Shown here in pieces: positions 51,662-60,924 of a DNA stretch of 64,000 bases (position 1 is the stretch's first letter; the number at the start of each line of letters is the position of its first letter). Position numbers and translations under genes: made by a program. Below the pieces are notes generated by a model. That model worked only from the letters and a program-made list of their open reading frames with translations. It made no database searches and was not told where the DNA came from. The stretch comes from Streptomyces sp. NBC_00443 (GTDB lineage: Bacteria > Actinomycetota > Actinomycetes > Streptomycetales > Streptomycetaceae), in assembly GCF_036014175.1 (NCBI RefSeq), contig NZ_CP107917.1, positions 4,774,001 through 4,838,000 on the forward strand, given 5' to 3'.

Positions 51662-51681
51662 ACGAGGGGCCCTACGGCTCC

Positions 51682-51714
51682 GAAGCCCCCGCCCGGTCAC
51701 CGGGCGGGGGCTTC
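51682..51714. terminator. purSQL terminator, 15-bp stem
   Basis: GAAGCCCCCGCCCGG-TCA-CCGGGCGGGGGCTTC is a perfect inverted repeat 21 bp after the purL stop. Confidence 0.9.
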
Positions 51715-51749
51715 GTCGTACCGCCTCCCGGGCACGCGCATCCCGAGGC

Positions 51750-51778
51750 TTGCACGTAATTACGTACTTCCGTAATAT
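51750..51778 (+). promoter_or_regulatory. Promoter with palindromic operator, probably leaderless
   Basis: TTGCAC (51750-51755) and TAATAT (51773-51778) are 17 bp apart, a near-consensus housekeeping promoter. The perfect 12-bp palindrome ACGTAATTACGT (51754-51765) overlaps the -35 element and the spacer. The expected transcription start is about 7 bp after the -10, at the GTG start codon 51785, and no RBS is present. Confidence 0.75.
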
Positions 51779-51784
51779 CGAAGC

Positions 51785-52285
51785 GTGGAACTCGAACAAC
51801 GCGTCGCCGACATCGAGCGACGGCTGGCGGCGCTGGAGAGCGCGCAGCAGACCGCCCCCCGCCTCGGCGAGGGCGACTTCTGGGCGCTGCAGGGATTCAA
51901 GGATCAGCTGGCCGAGCTGGGCGCGGCCGACGGCGGAGTGCTGTTCACCGGTGCGGTACGGCTGCCGACCGGGGAGCAGTACGAGTGGCAGCACGGCGCG
52001 CTGACCGAGGGACTGCTGGACGCCGAGTGGACCGAGGCCGCCGAGTCCTTCGCGGCCCTCGGCCACCCGGTCCGGCTCCGGCTGCTCCGCGAGGTCGTCG
52101 CCGGCCGCCGCACCGCGGCCGAACTGGCCGAGCTGGACGAGGTCGGCACGACCGGCCAGATCTACCACCACCTGCGCCAGCTCACCGGCGCGGGCTGGCT
52201 GCACACGACCGGCCGGGGCCGGTACGAGGTGCCACCGGGACGGGTCGTACCGCTGCTCGTGGCGCTGTCGGCAGCCCGTCCGTAA
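51785..52285 (+). CDS. ArsR-like winged-helix transcriptional regulator
   Basis: The 166-residue protein has an N-terminal coiled-coil (LEQRVADIERRLAALESAQQ) and a winged-helix domain at about 95-160 (FAALGHPVRLRLLREVVAGR, TAAELAELDEVGTTGQIYHH, GRGRYEVPPGR). No metal-binding cysteines are seen, so it is not a classical ArsR metal sensor. The palindrome in its own promoter suggests autorepression, and the next gene (M23 peptidase, 60 bp on) is the likely partner target. Translation is probably leaderless from the GTG. Confidence 0.85.
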   Translation: MELEQRVADIERRLAALESAQQTAPRLGEGDFWALQGFKDQLAELGAADGGVLFTGAVRLPTGEQYEWQHGALTEGLLDAEWTEAAESFAALGHPVRLRLLREVVAGRRTAAELAELDEVGTTGQIYHHLRQLTGAGWLHTTGRGRYEVPPGRVVPLLVALSAARP

Positions 52286-52345
52286 CGAGGACCGAAGCAC
52301 GGACCCAACAGGGCCCGCAGCAAGGACCGACCCAGAGGGGGAACG

Positions 52346-53188
52346 ATGTCCGCACGCAAGCTCGCCATGGTGGCCTTCCGCGGCCTCCAGCTGGCCTTCA
52401 TCGGCCTGGTGATCGCCCATATCTGCTTCGGCTGGGGCTACCCGGTCTGGTGGGACTTCCTGCCGCTGGTCCTGGCGTACGTCCTCGTCACCGTCGCCAA
52501 CCGCTGGGGCGGCGCCCCGGACAGCTCGCGCCGGGCGCCGGAACCGGTCGAGGTCGCCCCGCCGGTCACCGGCCGCTGGTCCGCGCTGAACAGCCCGGCC
52601 GACCGCACCCCGAGCCATGGCGTCCACGCCCACGGGCAGACGTACGCCATCGACATCCTCGCCGAGCCGGAACCCGGTGCCCGCCCCGGCTTTCACTGGC
52701 TGTGGCCGATCGCCCGGCGCCCCCAGGACTTCCCGGCCTTCGAGGCACCGATCCTCGCGGTCGCCGACGCCACGGTCGTGCGGGCCGTCGACGGGCAGCG
52801 CGATCACCTGAGCCGCAACTCGCTCGCGGGACTGCTGTACCTGATGCTGATCGAGGGCTCGGTGCGCGAGATGGCGGGCCTTCGCCGCATCCTCGGCAAC
52901 CACCTGATCCTGGACCTCGGCAACGGCACCTACGCGGCCTACGCGGCCTACGCGCACCTGCGGCGCGGCTCGCTCACCGTTCGGGAGGGCGACCGGGTGC
53001 ACGCCGGGCAGGTCATCGCCCGCTGCGGAAACTCGGGCAACTCCTCAGAGCCGCACCTGCACTTCCAGCTGATGGACGGCCCGGACCCGGACGCGGCCCG
53101 TGGTGTCCCCTTCACCTGGCACGGAGTCGGGGTCCCCCGCAACGGGGAAACCTTCGAGGTGCCCTCCACCGCCGCCGCTCTAGGCTGA
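52346..53188 (+). CDS. M23-family (LytM) peptidase, membrane-associated
   Basis: The 280-residue protein has two N-terminal membrane helices (about 7-50). The M23 domain has the first His/Asp metal motif in HGVHAHGQTYAIDIL (about 91-105), later AAYAHLRRGS, and HLHF near 233-236. It would cleave peptidoglycan cross-bridges or stems, or regulate such enzymes. Topology suggests that the domain lies outside the membrane. It follows the ArsR-like regulator in the same direction. The ATG has RBS AGAGGGGGAA. Confidence 0.85.
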   Translation: MSARKLAMVAFRGLQLAFIGLVIAHICFGWGYPVWWDFLPLVLAYVLVTVANRWGGAPDSSRRAPEPVEVAPPVTGRWSALNSPADRTPSHGVHAHGQTYAIDILAEPEPGARPGFHWLWPIARRPQDFPAFEAPILAVADATVVRAVDGQRDHLSRNSLAGLLYLMLIEGSVREMAGLRRILGNHLILDLGNGTYAAYAAYAHLRRGSLTVREGDRVHAGQVIARCGNSGNSSEPHLHFQLMDGPDPDAARGVPFTWHGVGVPRNGETFEVPSTAAALG

Positions 53189-53193
53189 CCCCC

Positions 53194-53991
53194 ATGCCCC
53201 CGGCCAAGAAGCGTGCCCGCACCTACGACCCCGCCAGGATCCGCACCGCGGTCCTCACCCAGTTCGGGCACGTACGGCAGGCGGTCCGCACCCTCACCGA
53301 CGAGCAGCTCGCGCTCCCCACCCGGCTGCCGGGCTGGACCGTGCGGGACCTCGCCGCGCACGTGGCCATGGCCGTGGGGAGCGTCAGCCGCAACCTCGAC
53401 CGCGACGAGCCGGCCAAGGCCGAACTGACCCTCCTGGACTGGCCCTTCGCCACGGCCGCCCGCGCCGGGGACATCGCCGACCGCACCCAGGACCTCGCCG
53501 CCGCCAACCCTGACCTCGACGCGCTCTACGCCCGTACCGAGGAACACCTCACACGGAACCTGGCGGAGGCACCCGGCGAACGTCTGCTCGCCGCGCTCAC
53601 CGGCACCATGACCCTCGCCGACTACCTGGTCACCCGAACCGTCGAACTGATCGTCCACACCGACGACCTGAACGCCGCCCTCCCCGGCCTCGACATCCCC
53701 CACGACCGCCAGGCCCTGGCCGCCTGCACCCGCCTCCTCGCCGACGCGCTCGCCGCGAAGGCGCCCGGCGGTTCGACCGAGGTGCGGATTCCGCCGTACG
53801 CCGTCGTGCAGTGCGTCGAGGGGCCGAGGCATACCCGGGGCACCCCGCCGAACGTCGTCGAGGCCGATCCGCTGACCTGGATCCGGCTGGCGACCGGGCG
53901 GGTGGCGTGGCAGGACGCCGTGGCAGCGGCCAAGGTGAGCGCGAGCGGGGAGCGCGCTGACCTGGGCGGGCTGCTTCCGCTCCTGGGGTGA
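53194..53991 (+). CDS. Maleylpyruvate isomerase-family mycothiol-dependent protein (DinB-like)
   Basis: The 265-residue protein has a DinB-like four-helix domain (about 12-170: FGHVRQAVRTLTDEQLALPT, LPGWTVRDLAAHVAMAV and the second metal site VELIVHTDDL). A C-terminal sterol-carrier-like domain follows (about 195-262, WIRLATGRVAWQDAV). Proteins of this family use mycothiol as cofactor; real maleylpyruvate isomerase activity is known for few. Metal ligands would be His56 (AAHVA) and His153 (IVHTDD). The ATG lies 5 bp after the M23 gene, so it is co-transcribed with it. Confidence 0.88.
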   Translation: MPPAKKRARTYDPARIRTAVLTQFGHVRQAVRTLTDEQLALPTRLPGWTVRDLAAHVAMAVGSVSRNLDRDEPAKAELTLLDWPFATAARAGDIADRTQDLAAANPDLDALYARTEEHLTRNLAEAPGERLLAALTGTMTLADYLVTRTVELIVHTDDLNAALPGLDIPHDRQALAACTRLLADALAAKAPGGSTEVRIPPYAVVQCVEGPRHTRGTPPNVVEADPLTWIRLATGRVAWQDAVAAAKVSASGERADLGGLLPLLG

Positions 53992-54055
53992 TACGCGTAC
54001 GGGTGACGAAGGGGACCGGGCGGAACCGGTCTCGCGTCCCTCCCGTCCCACCGGC

Positions 54056-54850
54056 ATGAACACACTCGGCACACTCGGTAAGGACAAGAAGCGACTGGCC
54101 GCCGTTGCCGCGCTGACCCTCGTCCCGCTCGCCGTGGCATGCGGCAGCGAGGACGCGGGCAGCGACACGGTCGGCTCGGGGGCGTCGGCCTCCGTCACCG
54201 GCGCGCACTGGGCCGTCGACGAGGTCACCGTCGACGGAAAGAAGAGCGCCGCCCCGTCCAACGCCTATGTGCGAATCGCCGACGGCGGCGAGGTCAAGGG
54301 CAACCTGGGCTGCAACGGCTTCGGCGCCGAAGCCGCCTTCACCGACAGCAAGGTCACCTTCGACAAGATGGAGGCGACCGAGATGGCCTGCGAAGGCGTC
54401 CCCCCGAACTTCGAGGTGAGCCTCGCCCGCACCCTCTCGGACGGCAACCTCACCGCCGAGGTCGACGGCGACAAGCTCACCCTCACCACGGCGGACGGTG
54501 ACCGCGTCGCCCTCACCAAGGAGAAGGCGGCCCCGCTGCAGGGCACGAAGTGGGCCATCAGCAGCCCCGACACCGACGGCAAGGCCCACCTCACGTTCGA
54601 CGAGAAGACCGGCCTGGTCAACGGCAGCCTCGGCTGCAACAAGGTGAGGGCCGAGGCCACGGTCCGCGACGGCAGTATCACGCTCGGCACGGCGTCCACC
54701 ACGCGAATGATGTGCGACACCTCACTCATGAATACGGAGAAGACCCTCCTGGGCCTCTTCGACGGCACGGTGAAGTACCGAGTGGATCACCGCACCCTCG
54801 TGCTGACCAGCGAAAACGGCGAGCGCGTAAACGCGTCCGCCGCTGAGTGA
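54056..54850 (+). CDS. Secreted META-domain protein, probable lipoprotein (HslJ-like)
   Basis: The 264-residue protein has a signal peptide with lipobox-like LAVAC at about 25-29, so Cys29 may be lipidated. Two META/HslJ domains follow. Domain one is about 48-150 (HWAVDEVTVDG ... GCNGFGAEAAF ... MACEG) and domain two about 160-258 (GTKWAISS ... GCNKVRAEATV ... MMCDTSL). Each has the paired cysteines of the fold. META proteins are linked to heat shock and antibiotic resistance phenotypes in enterics; the function in Streptomyces is unknown. It is an independent gene before purF. Confidence 0.85.
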   Translation: MNTLGTLGKDKKRLAAVAALTLVPLAVACGSEDAGSDTVGSGASASVTGAHWAVDEVTVDGKKSAAPSNAYVRIADGGEVKGNLGCNGFGAEAAFTDSKVTFDKMEATEMACEGVPPNFEVSLARTLSDGNLTAEVDGDKLTLTTADGDRVALTKEKAAPLQGTKWAISSPDTDGKAHLTFDEKTGLVNGSLGCNKVRAEATVRDGSITLGTASTTRMMCDTSLMNTEKTLLGLFDGTVKYRVDHRTLVLTSENGERVNASAAE

Positions 54851-54911
54851 TCCTTTACTGGCGCGTATCCCCAATTCGGACCAGTGGTCGATCTCGCCTA
54901 CACTCGGAGTC

Positions 54912-56441
54912 GTGCCACGTGGTGACGGTCGACTCAATCACGATCTGCTTCCCGGCGAGAAAGGCCCCCAGGACGCTTGTGGCGTCTTCGGTGTCTGGGC
55001 TCCGGGTGAAGAGGTCGCAAAGCTCACGTACTTCGGGCTCTACGCCCTCCAGCATCGGGGCCAGGAATCCGCGGGAATCGCGGTCAGTAACGGCTCCCAG
55101 ATCCTCGTCTTCAAGGACATGGGCCTGGTCTCCCAGGTCTTCGACGAGACCTCTCTCGGATCGCTCCAGGGTCACATCGCAGTGGGCCACGCCCGCTACT
55201 CGACCACCGGTGCCTCCGTCTGGGAGAACGCCCAGCCGACGTTCCGCGCCACCGCGCACGGTTCCATCGCGCTCGGCCACAACGGCAACCTGGTCAACAC
55301 GGCGCAGCTCGCCGAGATGGTCGCCGACCTGCCCAAGCAGGAGGGTGGCCGCACCCCGCGCGTCGCGGCCACCAACGACACCGACCTGCTCACCGCGCTG
55401 CTCGCGGCCCAGGTCGACGAGGACGGCAAGCCGCTGACCATCGAGGAGGCCGCCCACACGGTCCTTCCGCAGGTCAAGGGCGCCTTCAGCCTCGTCTTCA
55501 TGGACGAGAACACCCTGTACGCGGCTCGCGACCCGCAGGGCATCCGCCCGCTGGTCCTCGGCCGCCTGGAGCGCGGCTGGGTCGTCGCCTCCGAGTCCGC
55601 CGCCCTCGACATCTGCGGCGCCAGCTACGTCCGTGAGGTCGAGCCGGGCGAGTTCATCGCCATCGACGAGAACGGCCTGCGCACCTCGCGATTCGCGGAA
55701 GCAAAGCCCAAGGGCTGTGTCTTCGAGTACGTGTACCTGGCCCGCCCGGACACCGACATCGCCGGCCGGAACGTGTACCTCTCCCGTGTGGAGATGGGCC
55801 GCAAGCTCGCGAAGGAAGCCCCGGTCGACGCCGACCTGGTCATAGCGACCCCGGAATCCGGCACCCCGGCCGCCATCGGCTACGCGGAGGCGAGCGGCAT
55901 CCCGTTCGGTGCGGGTCTCGTGAAGAACGCGTACGTCGGACGTACGTTCATCCAGCCCTCGCAGACCATCCGCCAGCTCGGCATCCGTCTGAAGCTGAAC
56001 CCGCTGAAGGAAGTCATCAAGGGCAAGCGCCTGGTGGTCGTCGACGACTCCATCGTGCGCGGCAACACCCAGCGGGCCCTGGTCCGCATGCTCCGCGAGG
56101 CGGGAGCGGCCGAGGTCCACATCCGGATCTCCTCTCCCCCCGTGAAGTGGCCCTGCTTCTTCGGCATCGACTTCGCCACCCGCGCCGAGCTCATCGCCAA
56201 CGGCATGACGATCGACGAGATCGGCACCTCGCTCGGCGCCGACTCCCTCTCGTACATCTCCATCGACGGCATGATCGAGGCGACCACCATCGCCAAGCCG
56301 AACCTCTGCCGCGCCTGCTTCGACGGCGAGTACCCGATGGAGCTCCCGGACCCCGAGCTGCTCGGCAAGCAGCTGCTGGAGACGGAGCTGGCCGCCGGCC
56401 CGGCCGCCACGGCCGCCGCCGACGCGATCCGCCGCCCGTAG
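54912..56441 (+). CDS. purF: Amidophosphoribosyltransferase
   Basis: The 509-residue enzyme makes phosphoribosylamine from PRPP and glutamine, the first committed step of purine synthesis. After propeptide processing the N-terminal nucleophile would be Cys23 in DACGVFGVW. The glutaminase half ends near 245, and the PRTase half has the PRPP loop VVVDDSIVRGNTQR (about 375-388). C-terminal cysteines (NLCRACFDGEYP and upstream) fit an Fe-S cluster type. The GTG start at 54912 gives the usual propeptide. It is followed by purM after 62 bp. Confidence 0.96.
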   Translation: MPRGDGRLNHDLLPGEKGPQDACGVFGVWAPGEEVAKLTYFGLYALQHRGQESAGIAVSNGSQILVFKDMGLVSQVFDETSLGSLQGHIAVGHARYSTTGASVWENAQPTFRATAHGSIALGHNGNLVNTAQLAEMVADLPKQEGGRTPRVAATNDTDLLTALLAAQVDEDGKPLTIEEAAHTVLPQVKGAFSLVFMDENTLYAARDPQGIRPLVLGRLERGWVVASESAALDICGASYVREVEPGEFIAIDENGLRTSRFAEAKPKGCVFEYVYLARPDTDIAGRNVYLSRVEMGRKLAKEAPVDADLVIATPESGTPAAIGYAEASGIPFGAGLVKNAYVGRTFIQPSQTIRQLGIRLKLNPLKEVIKGKRLVVVDDSIVRGNTQRALVRMLREAGAAEVHIRISSPPVKWPCFFGIDFATRAELIANGMTIDEIGTSLGADSLSYISIDGMIEATTIAKPNLCRACFDGEYPMELPDPELLGKQLLETELAAGPAATAAADAIRRP

Positions 56442-56503
56442 ACGGCCCGTGCTGTGCCTTTTCAATAAACGCCTGCCGTACGACACGAAGGTTCTCTACT
56501 GCC

Positions 56504-57586
56504 ATGTCTGAGACAACTGGTGCCAGCTACGCAGCGGCGTCCTACAAAACAGCAGGTGTCGACATCGAAGCGGGCGACCGCGCGGTCGAGCTGATGAAGG
56601 AGTGGGTGAAGAAGACCCAGCGCCCCGAGGTCCTCGGCGGCCTCGGCGGTTTCGCCGGCCTCTTCGACGCCTCCGCCCTCAAGCGCTACGAGCGCCCGCT
56701 GCTGGCCTCCGCCACCGACGGTGTCGGCACGAAGGTCGACATCGCCCGCCAGATGGGCGTCTACGACACGATCGGCCACGACCTGGTCGCGATGGTCATG
56801 GACGACATCGTGGTGTGCGGCGCCGAGCCGCTGTTCATGACCGACTACATCTGCGTCGGCAAGGTCCACCCCGAGCGGGTCGCCGCCATCGTCAAGGGCA
56901 TCGCCGAGGGCTGTGTGCTCGCCGGCTGCGCCCTGGTCGGCGGCGAGACGGCCGAGCACCCGGGTCTGCTGGGCGAGAACGACTTCGACGTGGCCGGCGC
57001 CGGTACGGGCGTCGTGGAGGCCGACCGGCTGCTGGGCGCGGATCGCATCCGTACGGGTGACGCGGTGATCGCCATGGCGGCATCCGGCCTTCACTCGAAC
57101 GGGTACTCGCTGGTCCGGCACGTCCTGCTGAACCAGGGCGGCCTCGCCCTGGACGCGCAGATCGACGAACTCGGCCGCACCCTCGGCGAGGAGCTGCTGG
57201 AGCCCACGAAGATCTACTCGTTGGACTGCCTGGCCCTCACCCGCACCACGGACGTGCACGCGTACAGCCACATCACCGGCGGCGGCCTCGCGGCCAACCT
57301 GGCCCGCGTGATCCCGGACAGCCTGCACGCGATCGTCGACCGCTCCACCTGGACCCCGGCCCCGATCTTCGACCTCGTCGGCAAGACCGGCTCTGTCGAG
57401 CGCCTGGAGCTGGAGAAGACGCTGAACATGGGCGTCGGCATGATCGCGATCGTGCCGGAGGAGTCCACGGACGCGGCGCTCGCCACGCTCGCCGACCGCG
57501 GGGTCGACGCGTGGGTCGCCGGTGAGATCACGGACCGGGGCGACCACGAGACGGGCGCCGCCCTTGTGGGTGACTACACCGGCTGA
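56504..57586 (+). CDS. purM: Phosphoribosylformylglycinamidine cyclo-ligase (AIR synthetase)
   Basis: The 360-residue enzyme closes the imidazole ring (step 5). Signature motifs are GASYAAAGVD-like SYAAASYKTAGVDIEAGD at the start, LLASATDGVGTKVDIA near 65-80, HDLVAMVMDDIVVCGAEPLF near 90-108 and GETAEHPG near 147. Length is standard. The ATG at 56504 is used. A terminator at 57608 ends the purF-purM unit. Confidence 0.97.
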   Translation: MSETTGASYAAASYKTAGVDIEAGDRAVELMKEWVKKTQRPEVLGGLGGFAGLFDASALKRYERPLLASATDGVGTKVDIARQMGVYDTIGHDLVAMVMDDIVVCGAEPLFMTDYICVGKVHPERVAAIVKGIAEGCVLAGCALVGGETAEHPGLLGENDFDVAGAGTGVVEADRLLGADRIRTGDAVIAMAASGLHSNGYSLVRHVLLNQGGLALDAQIDELGRTLGEELLEPTKIYSLDCLALTRTTDVHAYSHITGGGLAANLARVIPDSLHAIVDRSTWTPAPIFDLVGKTGSVERLELEKTLNMGVGMIAIVPEESTDAALATLADRGVDAWVAGEITDRGDHETGAALVGDYTG

Positions 57587-57607
57587 CGCTTGCGAAGGCA
57601 GCGCAAA

Positions 57608-57641
57608 ACCCGGTCCGGCGGGTAACCGCTCAGGACCGGGT
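57608..57641. terminator. purM terminator
   Basis: ACCCGGTCC and GGACCGGGT pair around a 16-base loop, 21 bp after the purM stop. It also sits at the end of the convergent DUF3073 gene. Confidence 0.7.
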
Positions 57642-57658
57642 CAGGCACTGCGGGATAG

Positions 57659-57916
57659 TCAAGCGCCGCGGCGTTGTTGCGACGTGGGACCGGACTCGTC
57701 GTCCTCGTCGTCCTCATCGTCGTTGTAATAGTCCGCGTACTGGGCGTACGGGTCGTCTTCTTCGTCGTCGTCCTCGAACGGCTCGCCGTTCGGCGGCTGG
57801 CTCGAAGTCGAAGCGCCCAGCTCGTTGGCCAGACGCGACAGGTCAGTCCCGCCGCTGTTGTACTTCAGCTGGCGGGCGACCTTCGTCTGCTTGGCCTTGG
57901 CCCGGCCGCGCCCCAT
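57659..57916 (-). CDS. DUF3073 protein (85 aa)
   Basis: The basic, lysine-rich N-terminus MGRGRAKAKQTKVARQLKYN and the very acidic Asp/Glu/Tyr tail (DDDEEDDPYAQYADYYND) are the pattern of the actinobacterial DUF3073 family, conserved next to purM. The function is unknown; charge separation suggests nucleic-acid or ribosome association. The ATG at 57916 is chosen because the family begins MGRGRAKAKQ. Confidence 0.92.
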   Translation of the reverse strand: MGRGRAKAKQTKVARQLKYNSGGTDLSRLANELGASTSSQPPNGEPFEDDDEEDDPYAQYADYYNDDEDDEDDESGPTSQQRRGA

Positions 57917-58234
57917 GGCTCGACCCCCTCGGTGACGGGGCTCGACGGCCCCAGAGTCTTGACACGCGTTCATGATCTGGAACGGGCTCTCCTCGGAGAG
58001 ACCGGTCCGTAGGGCTTCCACGGTACCTGAGCCCGCGCCTATACGGTACGTCGCCCGCACCACGTGCCCGGTCCCACAACCCTCGGGGTGCCCCGTCCCC
58101 GCTGGTCAACCGCGATTTTAACCACTTATTGGCGGTCGACCCGCCGGTAGAAGTGAGAGTTCTCTCCAACTGCCCACCGGCGGGTACCGCTCAAACCCTT
58201 GTCAGGGCTTCCGGATGATCAACTGCACCCCGGA
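57917..58234. other. Gap between DUF3073 and vdh
   Basis: The 318 bp hold the DUF3073 promoter and leader (minus strand) and a hairpin at 58140-58184. I see no gene. Confidence 0.6.
58140..58184. terminator. Inverted repeat downstream of vdh
   Basis: CCCGCCGGT (58140-58148) and ACCGGCGGG (58176-58184) are perfect complements 27 bp apart, about 50 bp after the vdh stop on the minus strand. The long loop makes it a moderate terminator candidate. Confidence 0.5.
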
Positions 58235-59323
58235 TCAGAGCGCCCTGCGTGCCTCCGCCATCCGCTGCTCGGCGATCCGGTCGGCCGCGGCGGCCGGAGG
58301 AATCCCGTCCGTCTTCGCACGTGCGAATATGGCCAGCGTGGTGTCGTAGATCTTCGAGGCCTTCGCCTTGCACCGCTCGAAGTCGAAGCCGTGCAGTTCG
58401 TCGGCGACCTGGATGACACCGCCGGCGTTCACCACGTAGTCGGGCGCGTAGAGGATCCCGCGGTCGGCGAGGTCCTTCTCGACGCCCGGGTGGGCGAGCT
58501 GGTTGTTGGCCGCGCCGCACACCACCGTGGCGGTCAGCGCCGGCACGGTGTCGTCGTTCAGGGCCCCGCCGAGCGCGCAGGGGGCGTAGATGTCGAGGCC
58601 CTCGGCCCGGATGAGGGTCGCGGTGTCCGCGACGGCCGTCACACCGTCCGGGTGCGCCGCGAGGATCCGGCCGACGGCCTCCTCGCGGACGTCCGTGATG
58701 ACGACCTCGGCGCCCTCCGCCCGCAGGTGCTCCACCAGGTGGTGGCCGACCTTGCCGACGCCCGCGATGCCGACCTTGCGGCCGCGCAGCGACGGGTCGC
58801 CCCACTGGTGCTGGGCCGAGGCGCGCATGCCCTGGTAGACGCCGAAGGCGGTGAGCACTGAGGAGTCGCCCGCGCCGCCGTTCTCCGGGGAGCGTCCGGT
58901 CGTCCAGCGGCACTCGCGGGCCACGACGTCCATGTCGGCGACGTACGTACCGACGTCGCACGCCGTGACGTAGCGGCCGCCCAAGGAGGCCACGAACCGG
59001 CCGTACGCCAGCAGCAGCTCCTCGGACTTGATCTTCTCCGGGTCGCCGATGATCACGGCCTTGCCGCCGCCGTGGTCGAGACCGGCCATGGCGTTCTTGT
59101 ACGACATCCCGCGCGCGAGGTTCAGCGCGTCGGCGACGGCCTCTTCCTCGGTCGCGTACGGGTAGAAGCGCGTACCGCCGAGGGCGGGGCCCAGAGCGGT
59201 GGAGTGGATGGCGATGACGGCCTTGAGGCCGCTGGCGCGGTCCTGGCAGAGCACGACTTGCTCATGACCCCCCTGGTCCGAGTGGAACAGGGTGTGCAGG
59301 ACGCCGTGTGTTACGTCGGTCAC
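58235..59323 (-). CDS. vdh: Valine (leucine) dehydrogenase
   Basis: The 362-residue protein belongs to the Glu/Leu/Phe/Val dehydrogenases and deaminates branched-chain amino acids with NAD. The catalytic Lys is in GLDHGGGKAVIIGDP (about 82-96), and a second Lys is in ARGMSYKNAMAG. The Rossmann motif GIAGVGKVG is near 187-195. Streptomyces vdh feeds acyl-CoA precursors for polyketides, and its position near bldC is the usual one. The start is GTG at 59323. Confidence 0.92.
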   Translation of the reverse strand: MTDVTHGVLHTLFHSDQGGHEQVVLCQDRASGLKAVIAIHSTALGPALGGTRFYPYATEEEAVADALNLARGMSYKNAMAGLDHGGGKAVIIGDPEKIKSEELLLAYGRFVASLGGRYVTACDVGTYVADMDVVARECRWTTGRSPENGGAGDSSVLTAFGVYQGMRASAQHQWGDPSLRGRKVGIAGVGKVGHHLVEHLRAEGAEVVITDVREEAVGRILAAHPDGVTAVADTATLIRAEGLDIYAPCALGGALNDDTVPALTATVVCGAANNQLAHPGVEKDLADRGILYAPDYVVNAGGVIQVADELHGFDFERCKAKASKIYDTTLAIFARAKTDGIPPAAAADRIAEQRMAEARRAL

Positions 59324-59547
59324 TGTGGTGACTCCTGAGTACGGTGCGGCGATTGGAGCTGGCTCCCGTACGGGTGGCGGGAGAGCTGTTGGGCATGAGA
59401 TTAAACCCGTCGGCGCCCGTCCAACCCGCAGTGCTCAGGATCACCTACCACCGGAGTGCACCCGTGCGACGATTTGCATAGTTTTCCCGCCCGTTTGTGA
59501 GCGGGTTTCGCAGGTTTCCCTGGCAGACGGCGGGGGAGAGAGCAGGC
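59324..59547. other. Divergent promoter region of vdh and the gene at 59548
   Basis: The 224 bp between divergent genes carry both promoters. The AT-richest stretch is TTTGCATAGTTTTCC near 59473-59487. No clear operator was recognised. Confidence 0.4.
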
Positions 59548-60390
59548 GTGCCCAAGGTGTCCTCGGTGATCGTCCCGTACGCGACCTATCTGCGGGTGTA
59601 CGAGCCACTGGCCGCCTTCCCGGAACCGGAGCGCGACCACTGGGCCCGCTACGCCCGCCGCGCCGACCGCCCCTCGTACCAGGACGAACTGCGCCGCTCC
59701 CTGGCCGACTTGCTGCCCACGCCGCCCATCCCCGTGCCGGTGCACGAGAGCGGCGACGCCTTCGTGCTCGAGGTCGAGGGCGTGCTGTGCGTGTGCCCGT
59801 GGCGTACCCGGCTGCGTGGCTGGCAGGCCCTCGAAGAGCTCGGCGACGAGCTGCCGGGGCCCGTCCTGGACGCGGTGCTGCCGGAGGTCGTACGGCGCCA
59901 GGCGGCACAGGACTACGAGCGCTGGCTGGCCCGCAACCCGGACGCCCGGCCGTGGATCCGCACCTCGACCTGGCAGGTGCCGCTGCACTGGTTCGTGCTG
60001 GTGTCGGACGGGGAGCGGCGCTTCGAGAAGGGCTCGGGCGAGATTCCCCCGATGCTGCGCTACCGGACGCCGATGGTGCAGGCGCGGCGGCGGGTGGCGC
60101 GGGCCCTGCGGACCCTGAAGGACGCCATCGACGAAGGGCCGCTCATCGACGGCCTGGTGGACGTCGGCCGCTGGCTGGAGGAGTTCCATCCGCGCTCACT
60201 CGTCGAGCTGGACTACGGCGGCCTGGTGCACACCCTGCCGGCCGGCGAGCTGGAGGACGACCACTCGGCGGCGGATGTGGCCGAGGGCATCGACGCGCTG
60301 CGGCGCGGCGACGGGGCGGCCGCGGGGACGGCCTATGGGCGGCTCGTGGAGCGCTGGCGGTCGGTACGGGACCGGCGTTCCGCCAACTGA
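59548..60390 (+). CDS. Conserved hypothetical protein (280 aa)
   Basis: The sequence (MPKVSSVIVPYATYLRVYEP, LRTLKDAIDEGPLIDGLVDV, FHPRSLVELDYGGLVHTL) belongs to an actinobacterial family always found next to bldC. I know no function. It is cytoplasmic, rich in Arg/Trp, with no cofactor motif. The GTG at 59548 has RBS GGGGGAGAGA; a longer open frame begins at 59497 but reads through non-coding sequence. Confidence 0.8.
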   Translation: MPKVSSVIVPYATYLRVYEPLAAFPEPERDHWARYARRADRPSYQDELRRSLADLLPTPPIPVPVHESGDAFVLEVEGVLCVCPWRTRLRGWQALEELGDELPGPVLDAVLPEVVRRQAAQDYERWLARNPDARPWIRTSTWQVPLHWFVLVSDGERRFEKGSGEIPPMLRYRTPMVQARRRVARALRTLKDAIDEGPLIDGLVDVGRWLEEFHPRSLVELDYGGLVHTLPAGELEDDHSAADVAEGIDALRRGDGAAAGTAYGRLVERWRSVRDRRSAN

Positions 60391-60699
60391 GCGGTCCGGG
60401 TGAGACGTCCTGTCTGGTGTGACGTAATGAACTGTGTGATGTAACGAACTGGCGTTTGACGAAACGCCCGTTTTGGGGTTTCGTGCTCGCTCTGGGGTTC
60501 CTGATGTCTCGTCAACATGGGACGTAGGCCCTGATCCGGGCGTACTGCGCGAAGGATGCGTCAATGCGCGTAAGCGTGACGGACCGCACTTACGCGGCTC
60601 TTGCGCCCCTAACCCCTCCTCGTGCCAAAATAGGACAAGGAGTCCGGGGAGGACTCTCGCTCGACATTGCACACTTTGGGGGGTCTTGAGACTCCTGCA

Positions 60700-60728
60700 C
60701 GCCACTGTGACTGATCGTCACAGTGGCG
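60700..60728. promoter_or_regulatory. 12-bp perfect palindromic hairpin upstream of bldC
   Basis: CGCCACTGTGAC-TGATC-GTCACAGTGGCG lies 235-262 bp before the bldC ATG. It has no U-tract, so an operator (dimeric repressor) is as likely as a terminator for the preceding gene, whose stop is 310 bp upstream. Confidence 0.55.
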
Positions 60729-60924
60729 TGACTGTCCGCTATGGCATGGTCCATCGGCATCCGTCGCTGATGAACACCTGGGAGGGCAATTCCATCGGTT
60801 TGGCCGACGCGGCTGGACAGATGGTGTAGTTGTAGTGCCGAGGACAAGCCGTTCGTCCTATAACCGACTCGACTCGCGTCCGCCATTTCGGGCAACGCGG
60901 GTCAAGGTGCAGAATTTAGAGGAA

